Shown: positions 9,376-19,048 of the stretch, one piece after another | Layout of the letters: the number at the start of each line of letters is the position of its first letter | Position numbering within the stretch: position 1 is the stretch's first letter | Source of the DNA: Mesobacillus zeae | GTDB taxonomy: Bacteria; Bacillota; Bacilli; Bacillales; Cytobacillaceae | DNA length: 64,000 nt | Direction of reading: 5' to 3' | Assembly (NCBI RefSeq): GCF_003570705.1 | Contig: NZ_QWVT01000007.1 | Span: forward strand, 1-64,000 | The notes under the pieces: model-generated | What the model was told of the DNA's origin: nothing | What the model saw: the letters and a program-made list of their open reading frames with translations, nothing else | Database searches by the model: none | Program-made: the position numbers and the translations under genes

Positions 9376-9406
9376 TAGCATTCATCTAATTCAGGGATTT
9401 TATTCT
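9376..9406 (-). promoter_or_regulatory. Candidate SigG-type promoter of the ger operon
   Basis: On the minus strand AGAATA (-35) is followed after 18 bases by AATGCTA (-10). The SigG consensus is TGAATA/CATACTA; this matches 5 of 6 and 5 of 7. The start point would fall about 30 bases before the 44-residue ORF. ger operons are forespore SigG-controlled in Bacillus subtilis. Confidence 0.35.
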
Positions 9407-9440
9407 TCTACCAATATTGTGTCTTTTAGGCAAATAAAAA

Positions 9441-9460
9441 AGGCAACCGCCATGGTCGCC
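9441..9460 (-). terminator. Terminator of the PAS kinase gene
   Basis: AGGCAACC/GGTCGCCT form a short hairpin followed on the minus strand by a T-rich tract, directly after the kinase stop codon. Confidence 0.7.
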
Positions 9461-9462
9461 TT

Positions 9463-11706
9463 TTATTCCATACTGATACCCGGATTTTGTTTTCCAAAAC
9501 TGTCTTTGGCCAATCCATTCACCGGGATCCTAATTTTAACTGTTGTCCCTTCATCCTCCTTACTGATAATGGTAAGCTCACCGCTATGATTTTCGATAAT
9601 TTTTTGGCAGATCATCAGGCCCAGGCCAATTCCTTTTTCATGGTTGGCATAATAGGGTTCACCCAATAATTCGAACCTGTCGGGACTTATTCCACTCCCA
9701 TTGTCAGCTACGGTAATAAAGACATTGTCACCGATCCGTTCTGTCCCAATCCATACTTGCCCAGTTTCTTTTCTGATAATCGAGTTGATTGAATTATCTA
9801 ATATATTAATTAACACTTCTTTCAATTGATCTGCGTCACCCATTATATAATCGCTACGGGACAGATTACCATGGTCGAATAGAATACATGGGAACAAATC
9901 AGTGGGACTGAAGACCTGAATCACATCCAAAAGAATGCTTAGAATACTGACTTTTTTGACTTCTTTTCCTTCTGAATCTTTCCCAAGCAGCAGCATTTGT
10001 TTAATGAATTTCTCAATATTCTTGATTTCAATGTCGATGATATAAAAATATTCTTCAGGCACAAAATTTTGCAATAGCTGCATGAAGCCTTTAATGCTAG
10101 TCAGCGGATTACGGATTTCGTGTGCAATACCAGCAGCAAGGTTTTGGATGATCATCAGCCTCTTCTGCTTTTGCAGGAGCTCCTGCCTCTCTGTTAACAT
10201 GGTAATGTCCTCGGCAACACCGGCAATTCGAATCGGTTCGGGACTGTCATTATATATATAGAAAATCCGCTCTTTTATCCATCTCGTCTCTCCGCTTTCA
10301 GGCTGAATCCTGTATGATCTTATCAGACCGTCTTGATTTATCAGATTCTTTTGTTCTCCTGCGGGAATAAGAGGCTGCAGCGGACTGACGCTTTCCGGAC
10401 AGCTATGGATACTAACCGGTCCAGTAAGTTTGTCCAGAGCAGGACTGATATAAATGTATTCACCTGTTTCGATATCTTTTATCCAAAAAATATCATTTAT
10501 ATTCTCGGCTAGCTGGCGGAATCTTTCTTCGCTCTCCCTTAATAATTGGTCCGCTTTTCGTTTTGCTGTGACATCCCTGGCAAATACAATTGATCCCGTC
10601 TTTTTCCCAATTTTGATCAGCGTTGATGCCACTTCAAAATATTTAGTTGAGCCATCCATACAAATATACTTCTCCTCAAGCAATCCTACATGCTTATTTC
10701 TCTTTAACTCTCTAATCCGGTTCTTAACAACCTTATGGTAGTCAGGATGGATGATATCATAAATGGATTTTCCCTTTAGCTCAGTCAGGCAACTCGCCTT
10801 TAACGATTTGATTCCTGCCTCGTTCATATAGACAATTTTGCCATTCATCTGGACAAAAATCATTTCAGGCGACAGTTCGATTAATGTTTCGTAGAGATCC
10901 TGGCTTAGCTTCAACTGCTTTTTGATCCGTTTTTCGGAAGTAATGTCCCTCGCCACCCCGATGATGGATTTAATCCACCCATCTTTTGATTTCAATGGTG
11001 AAAAAGAGACATGAAAGTCATACCATTTCCCGCCTATTTCAATTTGACATTCATAGGTATAAGATTTTCCATTAAAAGCATGGTTGATGGCGATCTGGTG
11101 AAGCGGTTCCTTTTCCCTATCGACAATCCCATAAACACTTTTCCCAAGCAGGCTAGACTCAGGGATACCATTTTTCTCGAACCATCGCCCATAAACAGCT
11201 GTGTATTGAATGTTTGAGTCAATTGTAAAGATTAATTCATCCATTGATTGAATGAGGCATTCGAACCTTTGTTCACTATCAAGACACTTTTCTTTTGCCA
11301 TTTTTTCTTCCGTTATATCTGTTACAGTGCTAATGATTAATGGTTGATGGTTTGAACCGAAATAAGCTGTATCTGCTGCAAGTCTAAACCAGGCTGCTCG
11401 TTCTTTTTGTTCTTTCAGACTCCAAACAGCTTCGGATTTTTTTCCTGTGTGAATCGTTTGAAATGAAGGGTATTCAGCAAATTCCTGAACGTCTTTCCCG
11501 TCCTCCGTGACAAAACGAATCAGTGAGCCAAAGGACATCCTGCCTTTTAGCTCCTCCCTATTTGTACCAAACAGGTTACAAAACGCTTTGTTAGCAAAGA
11601 GGATTTCTCCTTCGCGATTCCGAATGACAATGCCTGCGCCAACGGCATCGAATAAGGAGAAGTCAACTGCTTGTTTTGATTCGAAATCAACAGGTTTCTC
11701 TGTCAT
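9463..11706 (-). CDS. Multi-PAS sensor histidine kinase (KinA/KinE-like)
   Basis: A 747-residue kinase without clear membrane helices. It has four PAS domains (about 17-130, 145-255, 265-375 and 385-505), a HisKA domain with AHEIRNP (phosphoacceptor His about 527) and an HATPase_c domain with N, G1 (DNGSGI) and G2 (GIGLGL) boxes near the end. The architecture and H-box resemble sporulation kinases feeding the Spo0F/Spo0B relay. No response regulator is adjacent, which fits an orphan kinase. The ligands of the PAS domains are unknown. Confidence 0.9.
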   Translation of the reverse strand: MTEKPVDFESKQAVDFSLFDAVGAGIVIRNREGEILFANKAFCNLFGTNREELKGRMSFGSLIRFVTEDGKDVQEFAEYPSFQTIHTGKKSEAVWSLKEQKERAAWFRLAADTAYFGSNHQPLIISTVTDITEEKMAKEKCLDSEQRFECLIQSMDELIFTIDSNIQYTAVYGRWFEKNGIPESSLLGKSVYGIVDREKEPLHQIAINHAFNGKSYTYECQIEIGGKWYDFHVSFSPLKSKDGWIKSIIGVARDITSEKRIKKQLKLSQDLYETLIELSPEMIFVQMNGKIVYMNEAGIKSLKASCLTELKGKSIYDIIHPDYHKVVKNRIRELKRNKHVGLLEEKYICMDGSTKYFEVASTLIKIGKKTGSIVFARDVTAKRKADQLLRESEERFRQLAENINDIFWIKDIETGEYIYISPALDKLTGPVSIHSCPESVSPLQPLIPAGEQKNLINQDGLIRSYRIQPESGETRWIKERIFYIYNDSPEPIRIAGVAEDITMLTERQELLQKQKRLMIIQNLAAGIAHEIRNPLTSIKGFMQLLQNFVPEEYFYIIDIEIKNIEKFIKQMLLLGKDSEGKEVKKVSILSILLDVIQVFSPTDLFPCILFDHGNLSRSDYIMGDADQLKEVLINILDNSINSIIRKETGQVWIGTERIGDNVFITVADNGSGISPDRFELLGEPYYANHEKGIGLGLMICQKIIENHSGELTIISKEDEGTTVKIRIPVNGLAKDSFGKQNPGISME

Positions 11707-12150
11707 GCAACTTCCCCCATTTCTATAGTAAGAAAGGATGGTTCATGTCATACTATTATACTCCACTATATTTTATTGAAAGGATACTTTTCAACAGTTA
11801 ATGTATTAAAAATATCATCGTTTATCTAGTGAAAACCGTTGTGAACATTTACGGAACTCTTTACCACCATGTGCGAAATCGCTGATTTCATTTTATAATG
11901 AAAAAGATGGACAAACCATACCATTTACATAAATCAGAACCCTAATTCCCCCGTCTCTCTTCATTTTTAATGACCTCAATATGTGGAGCCGGCTAAGTTG
12001 GCACATTTTGATGCACTAAGCATAGGACTTCCGTTACTTTAGAGATGGAGAGCCGTCGAAACAGAGAAATTTAAGCTTTATCAGTTTTTAGAGAAGTGAT
12101 CGTTTCCCTAAACCGGAGGGGACCTATTCGAAAGGAGAAGATGAATTGCC
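11707..12150. other. Intergenic region between divergent kinase and hssR
   Basis: About 440 bases holding the divergent promoters. I see no ORF, strong hairpin or second HssR direct repeat here. Confidence 0.5.
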
Positions 12151-12828
12151 ATGCTAAATATTTTGGTAGCGGATGATGACCCGAATATACGGGAACTCTT
12201 GAAATATTATTTGGAATCGGAGGGGTACCAGGTGCATGAAGCTGTGGATGGTGAAGAAGCGTCCGCACTTCTGCTTGAAAAACAGATGCACCTTGCTGTG
12301 GTTGATGTCATGATGCCAAACAAAGATGGCTACCAGCTCACTGAAGAGATTAGAAAATACTATGACTTCCCGATCATTTTACTAACTTCAAAGGACCAGC
12401 TTCGGGACAAGGAAAAAGGATTCTCTGTCGGAACTGATGATTATTTAACGAAGCCTTTTGAACCAAAAGAACTGCTTTTTCGAATAAAGGCATTGCTGCG
12501 ACGTTACCAAATGGTTAATGGAAACACAATCAGGCTCAACAACACTGTGATTGACCAAAAAAGCTATGAAGTCAATTGCAGCGGTCAGGTATTAATGCTG
12601 CCGATGAAGGAGTTCGAGCTACTATCTCAGCTGGCTAGCTATCCCAATCGGATTTTCAGCCGGGAAGAATTAATTCATAGTATTTGGGGAGCTGATTTTT
12701 ATGGGGATGACCGGACGGTGGATGTCCATATCAAGCGGCTACGTGACCGCTTTTTCGCAAAAACAGACGATTTCACTATCAAAACGATCAGAGGCGTTGG
12801 CTACAAATTGGAGGTTAAGGAAAAGTGA
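12151..12828 (+). CDS. hssR: Heme-response regulator HssR (OmpR family)
   Basis: A 225-residue response regulator. The receiver domain has the acidic pair (DDD, 8-10), phosphoacceptor Asp52 in VVDVMMP and conserved Lys in TKPF; a winged-helix DNA-binding domain follows (about 130-222). Length and sequence match HssR, which senses heme stress through HssS and activates hrtAB. Its last codon overlaps the hssS start (GTGA). Assignment rests on the whole four-gene module and the HssR box at 14211. Confidence 0.88.
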   Translation: MLNILVADDDPNIRELLKYYLESEGYQVHEAVDGEEASALLLEKQMHLAVVDVMMPNKDGYQLTEEIRKYYDFPIILLTSKDQLRDKEKGFSVGTDDYLTKPFEPKELLFRIKALLRRYQMVNGNTIRLNNTVIDQKSYEVNCSGQVLMLPMKEFELLSQLASYPNRIFSREELIHSIWGADFYGDDRTVDVHIKRLRDRFFAKTDDFTIKTIRGVGYKLEVKEK

Positions 12829-14204
12829 AATCTCTATATTCTCACATTTTAGCGGTCACATTATCCACAATGTTACTGAGCGGAATCATTTCATTCCTTT
12901 TTTCTAATATTTATTATCAAGTGTATTTAAAATCTTATAACGATGAAAAAGTTACCGCAATGGCCAATAACATTGCTGATTTTTATTTACAAAACCCAAA
13001 ACTAAACAAAGATAATTACCTGTCGCATGTTGGAGAGCTTGGCTATGAGATCTATCTTGTTGATCAAGACGGCCAAGAATCATACTATGGAGGGTCCTTC
13101 AGCAAAAAGGATATTGATACGAAAGTAGTCAGCAATGTTTTTAAAGGTAAGATTTATCATGGCATCCGGGATTTCCCTTCAAAGACATTTATCACGGGTT
13201 TCTTTGACAGTTCTGTCATTAATACCATTGGCGTTCCGCTCATTGCGGATGGAATATCGTACGCCATGTTTGTGAGGCCTGATGTTGGATACCAGTTTGG
13301 TGAAATGCGCATTTTCTTCGCTGTCATTCTCTCTTTGTCTCTTGTGCTTAGCATCATTCTTGTCATGATTAGCACACGATACATCGTCCGTCCGGTTTAC
13401 CGGTTAACGGAGGCTACAAAACAGGTTGCCCAGGGCAATTATAAGATTGATCTTAAGGTGAACCGGCGCGATGAAATCGGCCAGCTTGCGGACCACTTTT
13501 CCCACATGGCAAAAAGCATTGAACAGCTTGAGGAAATGCGTCAGGAGTTTGTCTCTAATGTTTCCCATGAAATTCAGTCTCCCCTCGCTTCCATCCAGGG
13601 ATTTTCGCAGACTCTCCAAGTCAAGGAACTGCCTGAGGAAACGAGGAAACACTACCTGTCGATTATTGAAGAAGAAAGCAGGCGTCTTTCTCAACTCAGC
13701 AAACAGCTACTAATGCTTGCTTCTCTTGAAAAAGAAGAGACCATCATGGATAAAAGCACCTTTGATGTCGCCGCCCAAATTAAACAAGTGCTGTTCATGA
13801 CAGAGTGGAGTTGGAGGGAAAAGGATTTGGCTATAGACCTTGATATCCCGAAAACCATGATATATGCAGATGAAAAATTGATGTACCAGGTTTGGGTGAA
13901 CCTGATTACTAACAGCATCAAATTTTCAGACAGCGGAGGTTCGATTTCAATAAAGATCATAAAAGGCGAAAAGGAATGCCATATTGAAATAAAGGATACA
14001 GGCAAGGGAATATCCGAGAAAGACCTTCCTCATATTTTCAACCGATTTTACAAAGCAGATAAAGCCCGAAGCCGTAAAGAAGGAAGCAGCGGCCTTGGTC
14101 TTGCGATTACAAAAAAAATCATTGATCTCCACAATGGATCCATTTACGCAGAGAGTGAATTATCGAAGGGAACAGCTTTTCATATCACGATTCCCAAGTT
14201 GTAA
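12825..14204 (+). CDS. hssS: Heme sensor histidine kinase HssS
   Basis: A 459-residue membrane kinase starting at GTG. TM1 is about 8-30, then an extracytoplasmic sensor domain, TM2 about 160-182, HAMP about 183-236, HisKA with SHEIQSP and HATPase_c with DTGKGI and GLGLAI. The sensor contains YHGIRDFPSKTFITGFFD, closely like staphylococcal HssS (YHGI.D.P...VTGFFD). The H-box is HEIQSP rather than HEIKTP. It overlaps hssR and should phosphorylate it on heme exposure. Confidence 0.88.
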   Translation: MKSLYSHILAVTLSTMLLSGIISFLFSNIYYQVYLKSYNDEKVTAMANNIADFYLQNPKLNKDNYLSHVGELGYEIYLVDQDGQESYYGGSFSKKDIDTKVVSNVFKGKIYHGIRDFPSKTFITGFFDSSVINTIGVPLIADGISYAMFVRPDVGYQFGEMRIFFAVILSLSLVLSIILVMISTRYIVRPVYRLTEATKQVAQGNYKIDLKVNRRDEIGQLADHFSHMAKSIEQLEEMRQEFVSNVSHEIQSPLASIQGFSQTLQVKELPEETRKHYLSIIEEESRRLSQLSKQLLMLASLEKEETIMDKSTFDVAAQIKQVLFMTEWSWREKDLAIDLDIPKTMIYADEKLMYQVWVNLITNSIKFSDSGGSISIKIIKGEKECHIEIKDTGKGISEKDLPHIFNRFYKADKARSRKEGSSGLGLAITKKIIDLHNGSIYAESELSKGTAFHITIPKL

Positions 14205-14210
14205 ACCTTT

Positions 14211-14230
14211 GTTCATATTGTGTTCATATT
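14211..14230 (+). promoter_or_regulatory. HssR-binding direct repeat before hrtB
   Basis: GTTCATATT occurs twice, separated by two bases (GT). As I recall it, this is exactly the GTTCATATT-N2-GTTCATATT site bound by HssR upstream of hrtAB in staphylococci. A TATACT -10-like box follows at 14238-14243, so the site is placed for activation. hrtBA can thus be transcribed separately from hssRS. Confidence 0.8.
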
Positions 14231-14331
14231 CCAAACCTATACTGTGATTAAGAGTTAAGCAACACTAAAGGAAATGCTCCTTATGAATCTTGCTTATACT
14301 GCTTTTCAATATAGGAATGGAGTTGGTTTAT

Positions 14332-15432
14332 ATGTTTCTCGCACTTCGTGAAATGAAGCATGCCAAGCTGCGCTACTTATTAATCGGACTGATTATGGTC
14401 CTCATTTCATGGCTGGTACTTTTTGTAACAGGCCTTGCAAATGGGCTTTCATCTGATAATGCTTCATCAATTCAGAACATGAACGCTGATTATTTAATTC
14501 TTCAAAAAGACTCGGACAATCAGGTTAACCGGTCTGAAATAACGAAAGACCTAGCCAAAGAGGCTGGCAAATATACCGATGCTTCTGATACTGAAAAACT
14601 CGGCTTGCAAATGTCCACTGTCCTGAAAGGCGAAACATCAAAGAAATTGGATGTTACATTTTTTGCAGTGGATCAAGAGGGATTTTTAGCACCGAAAATA
14701 ACAGAAGGCAAAGCAATAGACAACAATGACAAAAATGGAATTGTTGCGAATGCTTCTTTGAAAAACGAAGGCCTCCGCCTTGGAGACAAAATCAAAGACC
14801 AAATATCCGGAAAAGTTTTTACCATTAAAGGCTTTACTGAAGGCCAATCCTTCAGCCATACTCCTGTCGTATTCGTGAACCTCGAAGAGTGGGGCAATAT
14901 CCAATCTTCAGTCGGTCAGGAAGAAACAACTGTGAACGCAATTGCCCTGAAGGCGACGGACAAAACTGCCGCGAAAATTGAAAAAGAAATGAAGGACGTA
15001 AATGTCCTCACTGTTGATGAGTCCCTGAAAGGGATACCTGGCTACTCGCAGGAACAAAGCTCACTATTGATGATGATTGTCTTCCTGTTCATCATTTCTG
15101 CCATCGTCCTGGCTGTCTTCTTCTACGTCATCACACTGCAGAAAATCAACCAGTTTGGAGTATTGAAGGCAATTGGCGCAAAAACAAGCTATCTGTCGAT
15201 CAACATTGTTTCGCAAGTAACTTTCCTGACAATATTAAGTCTCATCGTCAGCGTTTCGATTACTTATGGACTCAGCTTTATCCTCCCTGCGGGAATGCCA
15301 TTTGTCCTTACCCCTTCAGTGGTCCTTATATGTTCGGGACTGTTCCTGGTGGTTTCACTTGGAGGAGCTGCATTGTCACTCTACCGGGTAGCGAAAGTTG
15401 ATGCAATAGATGCGATTGGGAGGGCTGTATAA
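14332..15432 (+). CDS. hrtB: Heme efflux ABC transporter permease HrtB
   Basis: A 366-residue FtsX/MacB-type permease: TM1 about residues 14-38, a large extracytoplasmic domain, then three C-terminal helices. The start MFLALREMKHAKLRY matches HrtB style (MKLAIKEI..YKFRY); GGAATGGAG precedes the ATG at 14332. A frame extension to 14290 is unlikely. HrtB extracts heme from the membrane. Its stop overlaps hrtA (TAATG). Confidence 0.86.
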   Translation: MFLALREMKHAKLRYLLIGLIMVLISWLVLFVTGLANGLSSDNASSIQNMNADYLILQKDSDNQVNRSEITKDLAKEAGKYTDASDTEKLGLQMSTVLKGETSKKLDVTFFAVDQEGFLAPKITEGKAIDNNDKNGIVANASLKNEGLRLGDKIKDQISGKVFTIKGFTEGQSFSHTPVVFVNLEEWGNIQSSVGQEETTVNAIALKATDKTAAKIEKEMKDVNVLTVDESLKGIPGYSQEQSSLLMMIVFLFIISAIVLAVFFYVITLQKINQFGVLKAIGAKTSYLSINIVSQVTFLTILSLIVSVSITYGLSFILPAGMPFVLTPSVVLICSGLFLVVSLGGAALSLYRVAKVDAIDAIGRAV

Positions 15433-16121
15433 TGGATTACAAACTCATTCTTGAAGATATAAGCAAAGTTTACGGAGATGGCGATACTTCGATTAAAGTA
15501 CTTGACCGTGTCTCATTGAAAGTGGAAGCTGGAGAATTGGTGGCTGTTGTCGGCCCTTCCGGCTCAGGAAAAAGCACATTCCTGTCCATTGCGGGTGCAC
15601 TGCTTAGTCCGACAAAAGGCAGAATTGTCATTGCCGATAAAGAAATCAATAAGCTTTCTGAGAAAAAATTGAACAGAGTCAGAATGGAAAGCATTGGATT
15701 TGTGTTTCAGTCCGCCAACCTTATCCCCTATTTAACGGTAAAGGAACAATTGCTCCTTATCCCGAAGCTTGCGGGCAAGCATACAAAAGACGATGAGGAA
15801 AAAGCGGATGATTTACTGAAGCGGCTCGGTCTTTATCATCGGGCCGACCACTATCCTGAAAGCTTATCCGGCGGTGAAAAGCAGCGGGTGGCGATTGCCC
15901 GCGCCTGGATGAATGATCCTGAAATCATTCTTGCTGACGAACCGACTGCGAGTCTTGATTCCGAAAGAGGACGATCTGTCGTCCACATGCTTGCAGATGA
16001 AGTCAAATTAAGAAGTAAGGCTGCCATCATGGTCACACATGATAAGCGTATGCTCGACCTATGCGACCGAGTCGTGTACATTGAAGATGGAAAATTAACT
16101 GAAATCTCAAATCAAGAATAA
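15432..16121 (+). CDS. hrtA: Heme efflux ABC transporter ATPase HrtA
   Basis: A 229-residue ATPase of the MacB/LolD class. Walker A is GPSGSGKST (about 40-48), the ABC signature LSGGEKQR, Walker B IILADEPTASLD and the switch His in VTHDKRM. It is translationally linked to hrtB (one-base overlap) and followed by a strong terminator. It powers HrtB. Confidence 0.88.
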   Translation: MDYKLILEDISKVYGDGDTSIKVLDRVSLKVEAGELVAVVGPSGSGKSTFLSIAGALLSPTKGRIVIADKEINKLSEKKLNRVRMESIGFVFQSANLIPYLTVKEQLLLIPKLAGKHTKDDEEKADDLLKRLGLYHRADHYPESLSGGEKQRVAIARAWMNDPEIILADEPTASLDSERGRSVVHMLADEVKLRSKAAIMVTHDKRMLDLCDRVVYIEDGKLTEISNQE

Positions 16122-16126
16122 CCTAA

Positions 16127-16161
16127 AAACCGAACCTCACATATATGAGGTTCGGTTTTTT
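16127..16161. terminator. Bidirectional terminator between hrtA and ykoC
   Basis: AACCGAACCTCA/TGAGGTTCGGTT, a 12-bp perfect stem with a four-base loop followed by a run of seven T; a poly-A run precedes it. It lies between convergent operons. Confidence 0.9.
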
Positions 16162-16164
16162 TGC

Positions 16165-16956
16165 TTAAAAATTTACCTGTTTGAAATAAGGCCACTCTGC
16201 TGAAAAATAATATCCCGCAGCCAGAACAACCAAAAAGTAACCTATGAAAAGCACATCATTCCACGAAAATCCCGTTTGATAATAATAGGTCCTTTGTCCG
16301 GCCATCCTGAACCTTTTTGCTTCCATGGCTACTGCGATTCTGTGCGCCCTTCGAATGCTTTGCGAAAGCAGCGGAATAGAATAGGCAGATATTTTTCGAA
16401 AAAAGCCTCCCGCCCCTTTCTTCCCTTCCCACCCCCGCACTTTGCGTGCATGCCGGATTGTCTGGAATTCTTCTGCCATGATTGGCAGCATCCTCATGGC
16501 AGCCATGAAGCTATATGCGTATGCCGGACGGAGTTTCATCTGCTGCATCAGCGAGTAGAACAGAAGGACCGGTTTAGTCGTCAAGGCAAAGGTTAGTCCA
16601 AGTGCAGCTGTTGCAAGAGCTCTCAATCCAACAAGCAATCCCCTATAGAAACTCTCTTCTGTTATATGGATCAGCCCAAATTTCAGGATTGTGGTCTCCC
16701 CTTTACCGAACAAAATCATGGTGAAGGAGGTCGATACAAATACGACGAAGAAAGGAATGGAGAACAGTAAAATCCGTTTAAAAGGGTGACCTGTGAATAG
16801 GATGAATAAGAGAAGAACCGCAATTGTAAAAGAAAACAGATAGTTCAGATCGTCGATCAAGAGCATGACGGTAAAAAGGCTGATAATAACCAGCAGTTTT
16901 AGGCTGGGATTAATTTGGTGCAGCCATGTCTCTTTTGGACTCCACTCGATGTACAT
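16165..16956 (-). CDS. ykoC: ECF-type transmembrane protein YkoC
   Basis: A 263-residue EcfT-type membrane subunit with about five helices. It contains two cytoplasmic Ala-Arg coupling motifs (AMRMLPI...ARKVRG and a later SIRRAHRIAVAMEAKRF). It couples the ATPase to the S component of a precursor uptake system. It is last in a TPP-riboswitch operon, 14 bases after ykoD. Confidence 0.85.
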   Translation of the reverse strand: MYIEWSPKETWLHQINPSLKLLVIISLFTVMLLIDDLNYLFSFTIAVLLLFILFTGHPFKRILLFSIPFFVVFVSTSFTMILFGKGETTILKFGLIHITEESFYRGLLVGLRALATAALGLTFALTTKPVLLFYSLMQQMKLRPAYAYSFMAAMRMLPIMAEEFQTIRHARKVRGWEGKKGAGGFFRKISAYSIPLLSQSIRRAHRIAVAMEAKRFRMAGQRTYYYQTGFSWNDVLFIGYFLVVLAAGYYFSAEWPYFKQVNF

Positions 16957-16970
16957 GATTCTCCCTCTCT

Positions 16971-18431
16971 TTACACGGTGCAGGTCATCCCTGCCCGCTC
17001 ACTTTCCAGGATATATTCATTCTTGATGATACGGCCGTGATCAATTGCCAACACTCTCGTGGCGAAGCCTTCGACAATCTGCTCGTCATGTGACACCATG
17101 ATGATTGCCGCCCCTTTTTTTCTGAATTCCTCCAGCTTGTCGAGAATAGCAAACGTGTTTTTTGCATCCTGCCCGAACGTAGGTTCATCCAGGAGAAGAA
17201 TATCCGGGTCTGCGATGATAGAAGCAGCCACGCTTAATCGACGCTTCTGCCCAGTTGACAATTGATACGGATGTAGATGCTGCTGTTTCTCGAGAGCGAA
17301 AACCCTCAGCGTGTTCTCAACCATGGCGGCGATGTTACCTTCTTCTAAGCCTTTCATCCTTAATGAAAAAGCAGTTTCTTCATATACTGTGCCTGCAACA
17401 AACTGAAACTCTGGATTTTGAAAGACAAAAGCTACTTCTTTAGCGGGATTCACGCCTTTTAGAATACGTTTCCCTTTTAAAAGATAATTCCCTTTTGTTT
17501 TGATAAATTGCATTAAAGCATGAAGGAATGTGCTTTTGCCTGCACCATTTTTCCCAGTGATGACTACCCATTCCCCGGCCTGTACTTTCAGATCATCGAC
17601 ATGGATTTTCACTTCTTTACCGTGAATGCCTTTGAAATCACTAAGGCTGATAACTTCTTTCCCATTTGCCGGGATACTCTTACTCCCTGCTGGTATTTGG
17701 CTGATATATTCCTCCCAAACTCCAGGAAACCAGATTCCCTGTTCCCTCAGTTCAGTTCTGTGCCTTGCAAAGATTTCTCCTTTTGTTCCATCAGCCATTA
17801 AGTTTCCATTTCCATCCAACAAGATGATCCTGCCAGCAAAGTCGAGCACATGATCGATTTTGTGCTCCACAATGATGACAGTTTTGTCTCTTCCCACCTT
17901 TTTCAGCGTATCCCAAATATCTTTTGTTCCTTCAGGGTCGAGCATGGCTGTCGGCTCATCTAAAAAAAGCACTTCCGGTTTCAGTGCAAGAACCGATGCG
18001 ATCGCAAGCCTCTGTTTCATTCCTCCGGAAAGTGACTGTATCTTTGTGTGAAGGGCGGGAAGTCTTATACCAACTGCTGAGAGCAGTTCTTCCATCCTTT
18101 CCGCCATTTTTTCTCTCGGAGTCTGGAGATTTTCGAGAACAAAAGCCATTTCTTCGTCAACGTATGGCATGCAAAACTGTGCATCAGGATCCTGAAAAAC
18201 ATATCCCCACTCCTGAGGGATCTCTAACGCTTCTGCACGGCAGGGAATATCGATAGAGCCAGGGATAATGCCGGACAAAAGCTGCAGGAATGTGGACTTC
18301 CCGCAGCCTGAAGGACCGAGGATCAATACCTTCTCACCTTTGTTAAATGACACGGAGAAATCCTTGAACAGCATGTTTTTGCTTCCTGGAAACGCCAAAC
18401 GCAATTTTTCAACCTGTACAATTGGCTTCAA
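16971..18431 (-). CDS. ykoD: Duplicated ATPase subunit YkoD of a hydroxymethylpyrimidine transporter
   Basis: A 486-residue protein with two ABC ATPase domains in tandem. The first has GPSGCGKST and LSGGMKQR, the second GKNGAGKST and LSTGQKRR; both have Walker B (VLFLDEP, ILLLDEP). Fused A1/A2 ATPases are typical of YkoD/ThiZ-like ECF modules. Genomic context (TPP leader, TenA, YkoE) indicates import of a thiamine pyrimidine precursor. Confidence 0.9.
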   Translation of the reverse strand: MKPIVQVEKLRLAFPGSKNMLFKDFSVSFNKGEKVLILGPSGCGKSTFLQLLSGIIPGSIDIPCRAEALEIPQEWGYVFQDPDAQFCMPYVDEEMAFVLENLQTPREKMAERMEELLSAVGIRLPALHTKIQSLSGGMKQRLAIASVLALKPEVLFLDEPTAMLDPEGTKDIWDTLKKVGRDKTVIIVEHKIDHVLDFAGRIILLDGNGNLMADGTKGEIFARHRTELREQGIWFPGVWEEYISQIPAGSKSIPANGKEVISLSDFKGIHGKEVKIHVDDLKVQAGEWVVITGKNGAGKSTFLHALMQFIKTKGNYLLKGKRILKGVNPAKEVAFVFQNPEFQFVAGTVYEETAFSLRMKGLEEGNIAAMVENTLRVFALEKQQHLHPYQLSTGQKRRLSVAASIIADPDILLLDEPTFGQDAKNTFAILDKLEEFRKKGAAIIMVSHDEQIVEGFATRVLAIDHGRIIKNEYILESERAGMTCTV

Positions 18432-18441
18432 CTTTCTCCTC

Positions 18442-19023
18442 CTACTGATTCAATGTGTCATAGTCTTTGTCTGTAGCAGGACGCACGAGATTTGTGACAC
18501 CTGTCGCTTCGAGTGCTTTCACCAGATAATATGGCAGCACGCCTGCAAACAATGCACCGCCAAGGAAGCGGGCAATCATAAATAATGTGAGGTTCCAGGC
18601 GGAGAGGCTGCCGATTTCACCGTAATAGTAATCCATGATGACAGACCCGGCGGCTGCAGCTAATCCGCCAAGTATCATAACGCCAATATTGAACTTTTTG
18701 TATTTAAAAGCCATCAGCACAAACTCGAAAAATAGACCCTGGACGACTCCATAAAGAAGTATGGTAAGGCCCCAGGCTGAGCCTAGCAAAAATTCTCCTG
18801 AAGCAGCTGCAATTTCAGCCAGCAGCGCAACTCCCGGCTTTCGGATGATTAAGAATGCAACCGGAGCTGCAATAAACCACATACCGTAGATAAACTGGTC
18901 CATCTGCAGTCCCAGAGGCTTCAAAGCGTAATATAATGTTCCCCAGAGGATATATACTAGCCCGAAAGCAACCGCGATCATGACTGTAATGAGGATTTCC
19001 GTTAATTTCATACTTTTTTTCAT
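18442..19023 (-). CDS. ykoE: Substrate-binding membrane component YkoE
   Basis: A 193-residue integral membrane protein with about five helices, matching YkoE, the S component of the YkoEDC transporter. It starts MKKSMKLTEILITVM. It probably binds hydroxymethylpyrimidine; substrate is inferred from TPP control and from tenA immediately upstream. No ykoF homologue is present. Confidence 0.88.
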   Translation of the reverse strand: MKKSMKLTEILITVMIAVAFGLVYILWGTLYYALKPLGLQMDQFIYGMWFIAAPVAFLIIRKPGVALLAEIAAASGEFLLGSAWGLTILLYGVVQGLFFEFVLMAFKYKKFNIGVMILGGLAAAAGSVIMDYYYGEIGSLSAWNLTLFMIARFLGGALFAGVLPYYLVKALEATGVTNLVRPATDKDYDTLNQ

Positions 19024-19048
19024 TTTATAAGTCTCCCTGTTATCATAC

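Noticed and set aside
12071-12268. Minus-strand frame overlapping hssR
   Set aside because: Antisense shadow of the hssR start.
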